DNA from: Actinomycetes bacterium
GTDB lineage: Bacteria > Actinomycetota > Acidimicrobiia > Acidimicrobiales > Palsa-688
DNA: 13,398 nt
Direction of reading: 5' to 3'
Assembly (NCBI GenBank): GCA_021846485.1
Contig: JAJZWW010000045.1
Location: 1 to 13,398 of the forward strand
The first letter of the stretch is position 1. Each line of letters begins with the position of its first letter. The notes beneath the pieces were generated by a model that did no database searches, was not told where the DNA came from, and saw only the letters and a list, made by a program, of their open reading frames with translations. The position numbers and the translations under genes were made by a program. Shown one piece after another: positions 1-6,785 of the stretch.

Positions 1-1085
1 GTGGCCCCGAGGCGGACGACCAGCCCCGGGAACCCACTGATGGGGAAGGCTCCCTGCGGTCCGGTGAGGACGATGACCGGCCAATGCCACAGGTACACCG
101 AGTACGACCGGGTGCCGAGCCAGCGCAGCGGACGAGCCGACAGCCACCGGCCGGTACGGGTTGCGGGGTGGGCGGCGACCAGGGTGAGCACGCCCGCGAG
201 GAGCACCGCGAGGGCGAGGCCGCCCTCCCAGGTGAACGCCGTCGCCTGGCCGAGGGCGAAGACCAGCCCGACGAGCCCGGCGAGCGCGAGGACGGCGGAG
301 CCGTCGAGCACCTTGCGGCTGCGAGCCGCCACCCGAGCGGTCAGCCTCCCGGGCGGAGCGAGCAGGCCGAGGGCCGAGCCGAGGAGCAGCCCCTCGCAGC
401 GGGTGTCGGTCCCGTAGTAGATCCGGTCGACCGACGCCCCGCCGTGGTACAAGGCGGCCATGAGGGCGGCGGATGCGAGAGCGCCGCCTAGGGCGACGGC
501 CGCCACCTTGGACCTCTGCGGGAGGTGGCGGAGCAGGAGCACGAGCAGCGGGGGCCAGATCAGGTAGTACTGCTCCTCGATCGCCAGGGACCACAGGTGC
601 AGCAGCGGCGGTGGAGGACCGAACCGGGCGAAGTAGGAGACGTGGTGGAAGATGAACCACCAGTTGGTCTGGTAGGCGAGCGCGGCGGGGATCGTGAGGC
701 GGGACGCGGCCAGGGCCGACCTGTCGAACAGCGCGGTGACGACCACGACCACCACCAGCAGCACGAGGACCGCCGGGTAGAGGCGGCGCACCCGGCGCAT
801 CCAGAAGCGGGGCAGGTCCACCCGGCCGTTGGCCCTGCGCTCCTCCACCAGCAGGCCGGTGATCAAGTAGCCGGAGATGACGAAGAACACGTCCACGCCG
901 AGGAAGCCCGCCGGCACGGCGCCCGGGGCGAGGTGATAGGCGACGACCGCAGCCACCGCCAGGGCGCGCAGCCCGTCGAGGCCCGGCCGGTACTGCGAGC
1001 CCCGGACGGCCCCGGACGGCGCGGAGGCGGCCGGGGCCCTGTTGTCGCTGATCGTCGCCGATGCCGTTGCGCTGCTCGTCGCCAC
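1..1085 (-). CDS. Acyltransferase 3 (OafA/YrhL-type) membrane protein, 3' end outside window
   Basis: Likely transfers an acyl group across or at the cytoplasmic membrane onto a cell-surface glycan or lipid. About 361 residues are visible without a stop, and the C-terminus runs off the left edge. The AT3 signatures are clear: the R-x10-H catalytic pair (R40, H51) in LDGLRALAVAAVVAYH, then GVDVFFVISGYLITG (about 63-77), then HLWSLAIEEQYYLIWP (from H163), and YSVYLWHWPV (about 328-337). Hydrophobic segments recur throughout. The YGTDTRCEGLLLG and YLWHWP stretches resemble AT3 proteins fused to a C-terminal SGNH esterase domain, so such a domain may lie beyond the window; this is inference. The GTG start is well fixed: an in-frame TAA directly precedes it and there is no other start before the conserved domain. 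GGCGGGA lies 7 bases upstream as a possible ribosome binding site. The acceptor cannot be told from sequence. Confidence 0.9.
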   Translation of the reverse strand, partial: MATSSATASATISDNRAPAASAPSGAVRGSQYRPGLDGLRALAVAAVVAYHLAPGAVPAGFLGVDVFFVISGYLITGLLVEERRANGRVDLPRFWMRRVRRLYPAVLVLLVVVVVVTALFDRSALAASRLTIPAALAYQTNWWFIFHHVSYFARFGPPPPLLHLWSLAIEEQYYLIWPPLLVLLLRHLPQRSKVAAVALGGALASAALMAALYHGGASVDRIYYGTDTRCEGLLLGSALGLLAPPGRLTARVAARSRKVLDGSAVLALAGLVGLVFALGQATAFTWEGGLALAVLLAGVLTLVAAHPATRTGRWLSARPLRWLGTRSYSVYLWHWPVIVLTGPQGAFPISGFPGLVVRLGA

Positions 1086-1201
1086 TTACACGTCCCGCCG
1101 GATCTTCTCTCCGGGACCAAGACGCTCCCGGGGCCCTACAGGTTCCCACAGTCGCGACGCTCCGCCGACCATCGGCGGCCGCCTCAGCTCAGGCTCCCGC
1201 G

Positions 1202-1290
1202 GCAACGCCGGCCGGCCCCCGCAACGCCGGCCCCCGCAACGCCGGCCCCCGCAACGCCGGCCCCCGCAACGCCGGCCCCCGCAACGCCGG
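1202..1290. repeat. 15-bp tandem repeat block between E1 stop and acyltransferase gene
   Basis: Five perfect copies of GCAACGCCGG (1221, 1236, 1251, 1266, 1281), separated by CCCCC, give an exact 15-bp period. A sixth copy at 1202-1211 is separated by a longer, altered spacer. The last copy abuts the TAG stop (1291-1293, minus strand) of the E1 gene. The GCCGGC/CCGGC content allows alternative small hairpins, but there is no T tract. The rest of the gap to the acyltransferase start (1086-1201) shows nothing I can name. Confidence 0.9.
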
Positions 1291-3396
1291 CTAGAAGGCC
1301 AGGAGCTCGCGGGTCGCGGCGGCGATGTCTTCGACCTGGGGAAGGACGGCTCTCTCCAGGCCCGGCTCGTAGGGGACGTGGGTGTCCATGGCGGCCACCC
1401 GGCGGACGGGGGCGTCGAGGTCGGTGAAGCAGTGCTCCGCGGCCCATGCGGCAACCTCTCCCCCGAAGCCGCCGGTGAGGGTGTCCTCGTGGACGACCAT
1501 CAACCTCCCGGTGGCGGCTACCCGCTCGGCGACCAGCTCGGAGTCCCAGGGTCGGATGGAGCGCAGGTCGACGATGCCCACCTCGGCTCCGTCCTCCGCC
1601 AGCTGGGCGGCCGCCTGCCGGGACTTCTCGACGGTGGCCCCCCAGGTGACGATCGTGAGGTCGTCTCCGGGCCTCACGACCCGGCCCTTACCGAGCGGTA
1701 CCCTGAAGTCTGGGCCGGGCATCGGCGTACGGGTGTAGGGCTGGCGCAGCAGGTGCTTGTGCTCCAGGTACAACACCGGGTCCTCGCAGTCGAGGGCGCT
1801 GCGCAAGAGGCCGACGGCGTCGGCGGCGCGCGAGGGCATCACCACCACCAGGCCGGGGATGTGGGCGAAGATCGACTCGCCCGACTGGGAGTGCCAGATG
1901 GCCCCGCCGGTGAGGTAGCCGCCGATCGGGACGCGCAGCACGAGCGGGCAGGTGAAGGCCCCGTTGGAGCGCCAGCGGACCGTCGCCGCCTCGCTGCGGA
2001 TCTGCTGCATGGCCGGCCAGATGTAGTCGAAGAACTGGATCTCCCCCACCGGCCTCAGGCCGCGCATCGCCTGGCCGACCGCCCGGCCGACGATGTTGGC
2101 CTCCGAGAGCGGCGTGTTGTAGCAGCGGGCCAGGCCGAAGCGCCGCTGCAACCCGGCGGTGGTGCCGAACACCCCGCCCTTGCCCTCGACGTTCGCGAGC
2201 ACCGCTTCGCGGGCGTCGGCGACGTCCTCGCCGAGGACCCGGATCCGCTCGTCGGCCTCCATGCACTCCGCCAGGGTCCGCCGGATCGCCTCGCCGAGGG
2301 CCACCAGCTCGGTGCCCGGCTCGGCCTCGGGCTCCCGGCAGGCCTCGGGCGGCACCTCGGGGATCACCACCACGTGCTCGCCGGTCCGGGCCGGGTCGGG
2401 TCGGGCGGCGCCGAGGGCGACCCGGGCCGCGTCGGCGACGGTCCGCCGGGCCTCCTCTCTGACCTCGGTGACGCCGGCCGCGTCAAGCACCCCGGCGGCG
2501 AGCAGCGCCTGCTCCAGCTGGAGGATCGGGTCGTGGGTGGCCTCCTCGGCCAGCTCCTCCACCGAGCGGTACTTGCTCTGGGTGTCCGCCGAGGAGTGCG
2601 AGTAGGGACGGGTGACCTTGGCGTGCACCAGGGCCGGGCCGGTGCCGGCGCGGATGTGGGCGACGATCTCCTTGGCCCGGGAGCGCACCTCGAAGTAGTC
2701 CCGCCCGTCGAGGGCGTGCACGGTGAGGCCCCGGAACCCGGCGACCAGCTCCGAGATCGGTGCCGGCGCCTGCTCGTCGGCCGGCACGGAGATGGCGAAG
2801 CCGTTGTCGGCCACCACGTAGAGCACCGGCAGGTGCAGGGTGCAGGCGGTGTTGAGGCTCTCCCAGAACTCCCCCTCCGAGGTGGCCCCCTCCCCGAGCG
2901 ACACGTAGGTGAGCTCGTCGCCGGCGGCCGAGCACCCCGGCAGCTCGCGCCGGGCGATGTAGCGGGACGCCTCGGCGCAGCCGACGGCGGGGAGGCACTG
3001 GCTGCCGGTGGGGCTGGACTGGGTGGCCACGTTGAGCCAGCGGTAGCCCCAGTGACAGGGCATCTGGCGGCCCCCGGAGGCGGGGTCCTCGGACGAGCCG
3101 ACCGCTTGCAGCAGGATCTGCTCGGGCGTCACCCCGAGGCCGAGCACCAGGGCTCGGTCGCGGTAGTAGGGGAAGAACCAGTCCGAGCCGGGGCGCAGCT
3201 CCCGGGCGAAGCCGAGCAGGAGGGCTTCGTGCCCCGCGCCGGAGATCTGGAAGAAGACCCGGCTCTGCTTCTGCAGGGCGATCTCCCGATCGTCGAGCAG
3301 TCGGGAGACCAGGGCGAGCCGGAAGTCCTCCACGATCTCGCCGACCGGCAGGTCTCGGAGCGTGGGGGGGGCGGGAGTGGTGGTCTGGGGAGTCAT
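1291..3396 (-). CDS. Fused E1 alpha-beta 2-oxoacid (probably branched-chain) dehydrogenase
   Basis: Thiamine-diphosphate enzyme that decarboxylates 2-oxoacids and passes the acyl group to a lipoyl E2; about 701 residues. The N-terminal half is E1 alpha. It has the family stretch around LNVATQSSPTGSQCLPAVGCAEA and the ThDP/Mg motif starting G168-E169-G170 and ending D197-N198, and YSHSSADTQSKYRS resembles the alpha phosphorylation-loop region. From about residue 365 comes E1 beta: RVLGEDVADAREAV, NTPLSEANIVGRAVGQAM with the conserved Glu, and GAIWHSQSGESIFAHIPGLVVVMPS. Similar single-chain E1 proteins are known in several phyla, and the sequence looks nearer to 2-oxoisovalerate than pyruvate E1; substrate is inference. 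No E2 or E3 gene is in the window. I chose ATG 3396 (MTPQTTT). ATG 3408, four codons upstream, is possible but overlaps the -10 box. Confidence 0.9.
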   Translation of the reverse strand: MTPQTTTPAPPTLRDLPVGEIVEDFRLALVSRLLDDREIALQKQSRVFFQISGAGHEALLLGFARELRPGSDWFFPYYRDRALVLGLGVTPEQILLQAVGSSEDPASGGRQMPCHWGYRWLNVATQSSPTGSQCLPAVGCAEASRYIARRELPGCSAAGDELTYVSLGEGATSEGEFWESLNTACTLHLPVLYVVADNGFAISVPADEQAPAPISELVAGFRGLTVHALDGRDYFEVRSRAKEIVAHIRAGTGPALVHAKVTRPYSHSSADTQSKYRSVEELAEEATHDPILQLEQALLAAGVLDAAGVTEVREEARRTVADAARVALGAARPDPARTGEHVVVIPEVPPEACREPEAEPGTELVALGEAIRRTLAECMEADERIRVLGEDVADAREAVLANVEGKGGVFGTTAGLQRRFGLARCYNTPLSEANIVGRAVGQAMRGLRPVGEIQFFDYIWPAMQQIRSEAATVRWRSNGAFTCPLVLRVPIGGYLTGGAIWHSQSGESIFAHIPGLVVVMPSRAADAVGLLRSALDCEDPVLYLEHKHLLRQPYTRTPMPGPDFRVPLGKGRVVRPGDDLTIVTWGATVEKSRQAAAQLAEDGAEVGIVDLRSIRPWDSELVAERVAATGRLMVVHEDTLTGGFGGEVAAWAAEHCFTDLDAPVRRVAAMDTHVPYEPGLERAVLPQVEDIAAATRELLAF

Positions 3397-3406
3397 ACCT
3401 GTCCGC

Positions 3407-3412
3407 ATGCTA
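3407..3412 (-). promoter_or_regulatory. Candidate -10 box for the fused E1 gene
   Basis: TAGCAT on the minus strand lies 10 bases before ATG 3396. It fits TAnnnT and matches the TAGCNT boxes before four other genes here. A transcript starting about 7 bases downstream would have only a 3-4 base leader. No clear -35 is seen. Confidence 0.45.
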
Positions 3413-3455
3413 GGACGGCGCCGCGACGAAGGCACGGACGCCCGACGCCAAAGTG

Positions 3456-3467
3456 TCCGACGTCGGA
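3456..3467. promoter_or_regulatory. 12-bp perfect palindrome upstream of the E1 gene
   Basis: TCCGACGTCGGA is a perfect palindrome in the gap between the 4-TM protein's stop (3471) and the E1 start. It lies about 45 bases upstream of the candidate -10 box. It could be an operator. No regulator gene is in the window, and short GC-rich palindromes arise by chance. Confidence 0.3.
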
Positions 3468-3470
3468 GCT

Positions 3471-3920
3471 TCAGCGGGGCTGCCAGATCATGAGCTGCAG
3501 GGCGACGAGAAAGGCCACGTCGCTCGCGACCCCGGCCCAGCCGAGGCGTCGGCCGCTCGCCGGGTCGGGCAGTGCCCCGCTCGCCGTGCCCGCCCGCAGC
3601 GAGCGTTCCGCCGGGCGCACCACCCCGAGCAGCAGGGCGGCGGCGACCAGCCACACCACTGCGGCGAGACCGGTCCAGAGCTGCACGACGCCGTGGCCGT
3701 GCGGGTCGGCGGCCGCCGCCCCGGCCCCGAGGAACGGTACCGCCAGGACCAGCCACTCGAGGCGTGACGGCGAGGCGAAGTACCTGGCCAGCTCCTCGTG
3801 GCTGTCCCCCTGCACCGCGAGGAACCCGTAGACGCCGCTGAGCGCGACGGACCCGAAGCCGACCAGGGCGCAGGCGACGTGCAGGCCCACCAGGACGTAG
3901 AAGACGAACCGGCCCGCCAC
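3471..3920 (-). CDS. Four-TM integral membrane protein, DUF2269-like
   Basis: A 149-residue protein of unknown function. It has four hydrophobic helices: about 4-33 (FVFYVLVGLHVACALVGFG), 54-70 (LEWLVLAVPFLGAGAAAA), 78-105 (VVQLWTGLAAVVWLVAAALLL) and 125-147 (ASDVAFLVALQLMIW). The opening LHVxxALVGFGxVxLSGVYG recalls DUF2269-type predicted membrane proteins; that resemblance is weak. No catalytic motif is visible. The start is GTG 3920. An ATG slightly upstream (3928) is in another frame. It precedes the E1 gene on the same strand by about 74 bases, but E1 seems to have its own -10 box, so co-transcription is uncertain. A 6-bp-stem hairpin sits directly before the GTG. Confidence 0.7.
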   Translation of the reverse strand: MAGRFVFYVLVGLHVACALVGFGSVALSGVYGFLAVQGDSHEELARYFASPSRLEWLVLAVPFLGAGAAAADPHGHGVVQLWTGLAAVVWLVAAALLLGVVRPAERSLRAGTASGALPDPASGRRLGWAGVASDVAFLVALQLMIWQPR

Positions 3921-3938
3921 GGGGGCATGATGGCCCCC
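3921..3938. repeat. GGGGGC/GCCCCC hairpin abutting a start codon
   Basis: GGGGGC-ATGATG-GCCCCC is a perfect 6-bp stem with a 6-base loop, ending one base before the GTG start of the 4-TM gene. In its mRNA the hairpin would occupy the ribosome-binding region and could damp translation. There is no T tract, so it is a poor terminator candidate. The rest of the divergent gap (3939-4036) has no convincing -35/-10 pair. Confidence 0.5.
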
Positions 3939-4021
3939 GACCGGCCGACCTGCCAGGCGGGCCGGCCTGAGCCAGAATCTTCCCCGGCCCGCTTCGCGTG
4001 TGGACCGGGCCCCGCGATGGT

Positions 4022-4028
4022 AGAAGGA
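4022..4028 (+). promoter_or_regulatory. Ribosome binding site of the DUF4388 gene
   Basis: AGAAGGA lies 8 bases before ATG 4037. It fixes this start over an in-frame GTG at 3998 and shows the gene has a leader, unlike several neighbours. Confidence 0.7.
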
Positions 4029-4036
4029 CGAGCGTC

Positions 4037-5209
4037 ATGCCTCTACAGGGAACCTTCGACGTGCTCGACTTCACCGAGGTCGTGCACCTGATCTCCGGCC
4101 AGCAGCTGACCGGGCGCCTGCACGTGCGGAGCCGCTCTTTCGGTGCGCACCTGTTCTTCGAGGACGGGCTCCTCGTGGGCGCCGACCAGTCCGAGCACCA
4201 GCCGGCGGCCACGACCGGAGACGTACGCGGCCGCATCGAGGAGGTGTGCTTCGAGATGCTCGACGCCGAGCGGGGGAGCTTCGAGTTCCAGCCCGGCAAG
4301 CCGAGCACCCTGCCGGTGGGCGAGCGCTTCAAGGTCGACGAGGTCCTCGCCCAGGCCCGGCGGCGTCTCGACGAGTGGCACGAGCTGCAGGAACTGATCC
4401 CCTCGCTCGACCTGCAGCCCCGGCTGGTGCTCGACCTGGCTCGCTCCGAGGTGACCTTCGACCGGGAGCGCTGGCGGATGCTCACCTCGATCGACGGTCG
4501 GCGCAACTTGCGGGCCATCGGCCGGGTCCTCAACCTCTCGGACTTCGACGTCTGCAGGGTGATGCGCACGCTGATCGAGGACGGCATCGTCGAGCTCGAC
4601 GGGCTCGGCTCGCTGCCGGCGTCGACCAGGGACGCCATGCCGATCGTGCCGGCCCCCGGGGCCGCCGGTCGTTCGCGGGCCACCCCTTCGGTGGCCCGCG
4701 GCGCCGGGACGGTGGCTGTCGGCGACGTCGGGCTCCCCGCCCCGGAGGCCGACGGCTGGAGGGATCCCGGCCTCGACGCCACCCTGCGCGTCGAGCCGCC
4801 GCCACCCGCCGAGGATCGGGCCGACGAACGGACCGCCGCGCTGCCGGCGCTCGGCTCGCTCGACGACACCGACCCGGGTAGCCTGCCGGGGACCGGCGAC
4901 GAGACGAAGGTCGACGCCCGCGGGAGCGATCCCGCAGACCTCGACCCGACGCTCATCGTCCCGGCCCCGGACGGCGGCGGGCCCGGCGGCGTGCCCGGCG
5001 TGTCGGGGGCCGATCTCCGCCGGGAGTGGGCGGGCGACCCGGAGGACGAGACCAAGGTCCTCGCCGCCGGCGAGGGCGCCGGCAGTGCCGCTGACGCCGG
5101 CGAGGGCGCCGGCAGTGCCGCTGACGCCGGCGAGGCCCGGCGGGCCCGGCGGGTGATCCGCATCCGGTCCCGCCACGGCGAGCCCGACCCGGGGTCCCGG
5201 CGCCCGTAG
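4037..5209 (+). CDS. DUF4388 (PATAN-like) protein with long disordered tail
   Basis: 390 residues. The first ~105 (MPLQGTFDVLDFTEVVHLIS ... TGRLHV ... LFFEDGLLVGADQ ... SFEFQPGK) match DUF4388, a PATAN-like domain found in signalling and gliding-type proteins; its biochemical role is not settled. Residues about 110-195 (RRRLDEWHELQELIPSLDLQ ... ITSIDG-like turn ... FDVCRVMRTLIEDGIVEL) look like the winged-helix module that often follows it. From about 195 to the end the chain is rich in Pro, Ala, Gly and Asp and is probably disordered. It holds four D-x-T motifs (DATLRV T249, DETKV T290, DPTLIV T305, DETKV T339) and two identical 10-residue repeats (344-363), ending in a basic RRARRVIRIRSRHGE tail. 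It is divergent from the minus-strand E1 group and converges on the fadD gene. I would guess an adaptor in phospho-signalling, with low certainty. Confidence 0.8.
   Translation: MPLQGTFDVLDFTEVVHLISGQQLTGRLHVRSRSFGAHLFFEDGLLVGADQSEHQPAATTGDVRGRIEEVCFEMLDAERGSFEFQPGKPSTLPVGERFKVDEVLAQARRRLDEWHELQELIPSLDLQPRLVLDLARSEVTFDRERWRMLTSIDGRRNLRAIGRVLNLSDFDVCRVMRTLIEDGIVELDGLGSLPASTRDAMPIVPAPGAAGRSRATPSVARGAGTVAVGDVGLPAPEADGWRDPGLDATLRVEPPPPAEDRADERTAALPALGSLDDTDPGSLPGTGDETKVDARGSDPADLDPTLIVPAPDGGGPGGVPGVSGADLRREWAGDPEDETKVLAAGEGAGSAADAGEGAGSAADAGEARRARRVIRIRSRHGEPDPGSRRP
5066..5134 (+). repeat. 30-bp in-frame tandem repeat in the DUF4388 tail
   Basis: Two identical 30-base units (5066-5095 and 5096-5125) plus a 9-base partial third. 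Each encodes AGEGAGSAAD. Perfect identity at the DNA level suggests recent duplication by slippage. Confidence 0.9.
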
Positions 5210-5237
5210 CCGGCCGGCACCTACCCGCCGGCTACGG
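5204..5237. terminator. 11-bp inverted repeat between convergent genes
   Basis: CCGTAGCCGGC (5204-5214) and GCCGGCTACGG (5227-5237) form a perfect 11-bp stem with a 12-base loop. It contains the stop codons of both the DUF4388 gene (TAG 5207-5209) and the opposing fadD gene (minus-strand TAG, 5221-5223, in the loop). It lacks a T tract, but its position between convergent genes fits a bidirectional terminator or 3'-end stabiliser. Confidence 0.55.
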
Positions 5238-6690
5238 CCCCGAGGATCTCCGCCGCCTCCCGCCGCCAGCGGGGGTGGTCCAACTTGCCGTTGTCGGCCC
5301 GCCCGACGGACTCCACGACCAGGACCCGCCGGGGTGCCTTGAATCCGGCCAGGCGCTCCTTCACCCACTCCACCAGCTCCCGCTCGCCGGGAGCCGGTCC
5401 CCGCGCCTCGACCACCGCGACGACAACCTCACCGAGGCGGCGGGGACGCCGACGACCACCGCGTCGGAGACCGCGGGGTGGAGCTTGACGGCCTCCTCGA
5501 CCTCCTCGGCGAAGACCTTCTCGCCCCCGGTGCTGATCACCGCCGATCCCCGACCGAGCAGGTGGATCGCGCCATCGGACCCGACCTCGGCGACGTCGCC
5601 GGGCACGATCCAACGCCGGCCGTCGATCACCCGCCAGGTACCGGCGGTCTTCTCGGGGTCCTTGTAGTAGCCGATCGGGCCGCGGCCGCCGAAGGCCAGC
5701 CATCCCCGCTGACCCGATCCCGGGGCGACGCTGCGCCCCTCGTCGTCGATCACCTTGGTGTCCGGGCCGAGCAGGAACCCGCTCCAGCCGACCGCGCCGC
5801 GCTCCCGGTCGGAGCGCGACGAGGCGATCCCCACCGCCTCGGAGGAGCCGACCGTGTCGACCATGGTCAGCCGGGGGAGGTGGCGCTGCAATCCGGCCTT
5901 CACCTCCGCCGACCACATCGCACCCGAGCTGACGATCAGCCACAGCGAGGACAGGTCCCACCGGGCCGGGTGGGCGTCGAGGGCGGTGAACAGCCCGGTG
6001 CCGTGCATGAGCGGGGGGCCGGGCAGCTGGCGGGGCGGGGGGAGGCGGTCCTCGGCCTGCAGGCATGCCCTGAGCCCCGCGATCCCCTCCTCCTCGGGGT
6101 AGCCGAACGCGGTCCGGCTGAGCACCCTGAACAAGTCGTCCTGGCGCCACATCACCCCCTTCGGCCGCCCGGTGGTCCCGCCGGTGTAGACGAGCAGCAG
6201 ATCCTCACCGCTCCGGCCCCATGGGCCCGCTTCCCGCCTCGACCCGCAGGCGGCGCCCTCGTAGGGCACCGCCCAGTCGGGGACTTCTCCGGACCCGGCT
6301 GCGAGCCACAGGCGCACGGCCGGCACCCGGGGTCGCACGGCCTGCGCCTGCGCGGCGAAGGACACATCGAAGACGACCGCCTCGACGTCGGCGTCGTGCC
6401 AGAGCGAGACCACCTCGTCGCCCGCGTAGCGGTAGTTGGTGTTGACCGGCACCATCCCGGCGGCGAGCACCCCGTACAGCGACTCCAGGTGCTCGGGGCC
6501 GTTGAGCAGGTACTGGGCCACCTTGGCCTGCCGGCCGAGCTCGGCGTCGAGCAGGGTCGCGGCGACCCCGCCGGGTCTGACGCAACTCGGCCCAGCCGAG
6601 ACGCCGGTGATCCCTCCACACGAGCGCCTCGGCCCCCGGGCGCTCCTCCGCGATGGTGTCCCACACCTCGGCCAGGTTCCACTCGGCCAC
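5221..6690 (-). pseudogene. fadD: FadD19-like acyl-CoA synthetase with two frameshifts and an internal deletion
   Basis: AMP-forming ligase that activates a fatty or steroid-type acid to acyl-CoA. The coding potential switches frame twice. Residues from GTG 6690 (VAEWNLAEVWDTIAEERPG ... GWAELRQ) are in one frame. From about 6575 the match continues in a second frame: GGVAATLLDAELGRQAKVAQ, LLVYTGGTTGRPKGVMWRQ (the AMP/P-loop motif), VGSSEAVG, GYYKDPEKTA, PGDVAEVGSDGAIHLLGRGS, STGGEKVFAEEVEEAV. Near 5440 it returns to the first frame for GEVVVAVVEARG ... FKAPRRVLVV ... DNGKLDHPRW, which holds the catalytic Lys region. One extra base and one missing base cancel out. In addition LMHGTGLFTAL runs straight into DAHPARWDLSSL; FadD19-type proteins have roughly 50 more residues there. 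Total 489 codons against about 540-550 in the family. It is decayed, or the sequence has errors here. Confidence 0.8.
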
Positions 6691-6696
6691 CGCTCC

Positions 6697-6702
6697 AAGC
6701 TA
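6697..6702 (-). promoter_or_regulatory. Candidate -10 box for the fadD gene
   Basis: TAGCTT on the minus strand, followed by GGAGCG and then GTG 6690. The 6-base gap suggests a leaderless transcript, though GGAG could also act as a very close ribosome binding site. Confidence 0.45.
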
Positions 6703-6730
6703 CCGAGGAGGAACTTGCCTGTACGGTAGC
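6699..6730. promoter_or_regulatory. Inverted repeat in the fadD/GNAT divergent promoter region
   Basis: GCTACCG (6699-6705) and CGGTAGC (6724-6730) are perfect 7-bp inverted arms separated by 18 bases. The left arm overlaps the candidate fadD -10 box, a position where a bound dimeric repressor would block RNA polymerase. No regulator gene is in the window. Confidence 0.4.
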
Positions 6731-6771
6731 CGGCGCCCTCCCGGGACCCAGTCGGGGAGCGGCCCTTGGGG

Positions 6772-6777
6772 TAGCGT
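6772..6777 (+). promoter_or_regulatory. Candidate -10 box for the GNAT gene
   Basis: TAGCGT lies 8 bases before GTG 6786, spacing expected for a leaderless transcript. It supports GTG 6786 over GTG 6798. No ribosome binding site is seen at either. Confidence 0.45.
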
Positions 6778-6785
6778 CCCGGGCC

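Noticed and set aside
1202..1290. CRISPR array
   Set aside because: The units are a contiguous 15-bp tandem repeat with identical 5-base linkers. There are no unique spacers and no cas genes.
1042..3831. A 929-codon open frame on the plus strand
   Set aside because: It is antisense to the clearly real E1 and membrane protein genes, has no recognisable domain, and its composition (Gly, Arg, Asp, His-rich) is that of GC-rich shadow frames.
3397..5220. Upstream extension of the E1 open frame to 1309 codons
   Set aside because: The extension runs antisense through the DUF4388 gene and through the 4-TM gene in another frame. E1 homology begins at about MTPQTTT, near a -10 box.
5478..6785. Plus-strand extension of the GNAT open frame back into the fadD gene
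   Set aside because: It is antisense to fadD and shows no homology. GNAT similarity begins just after GTG 6786.
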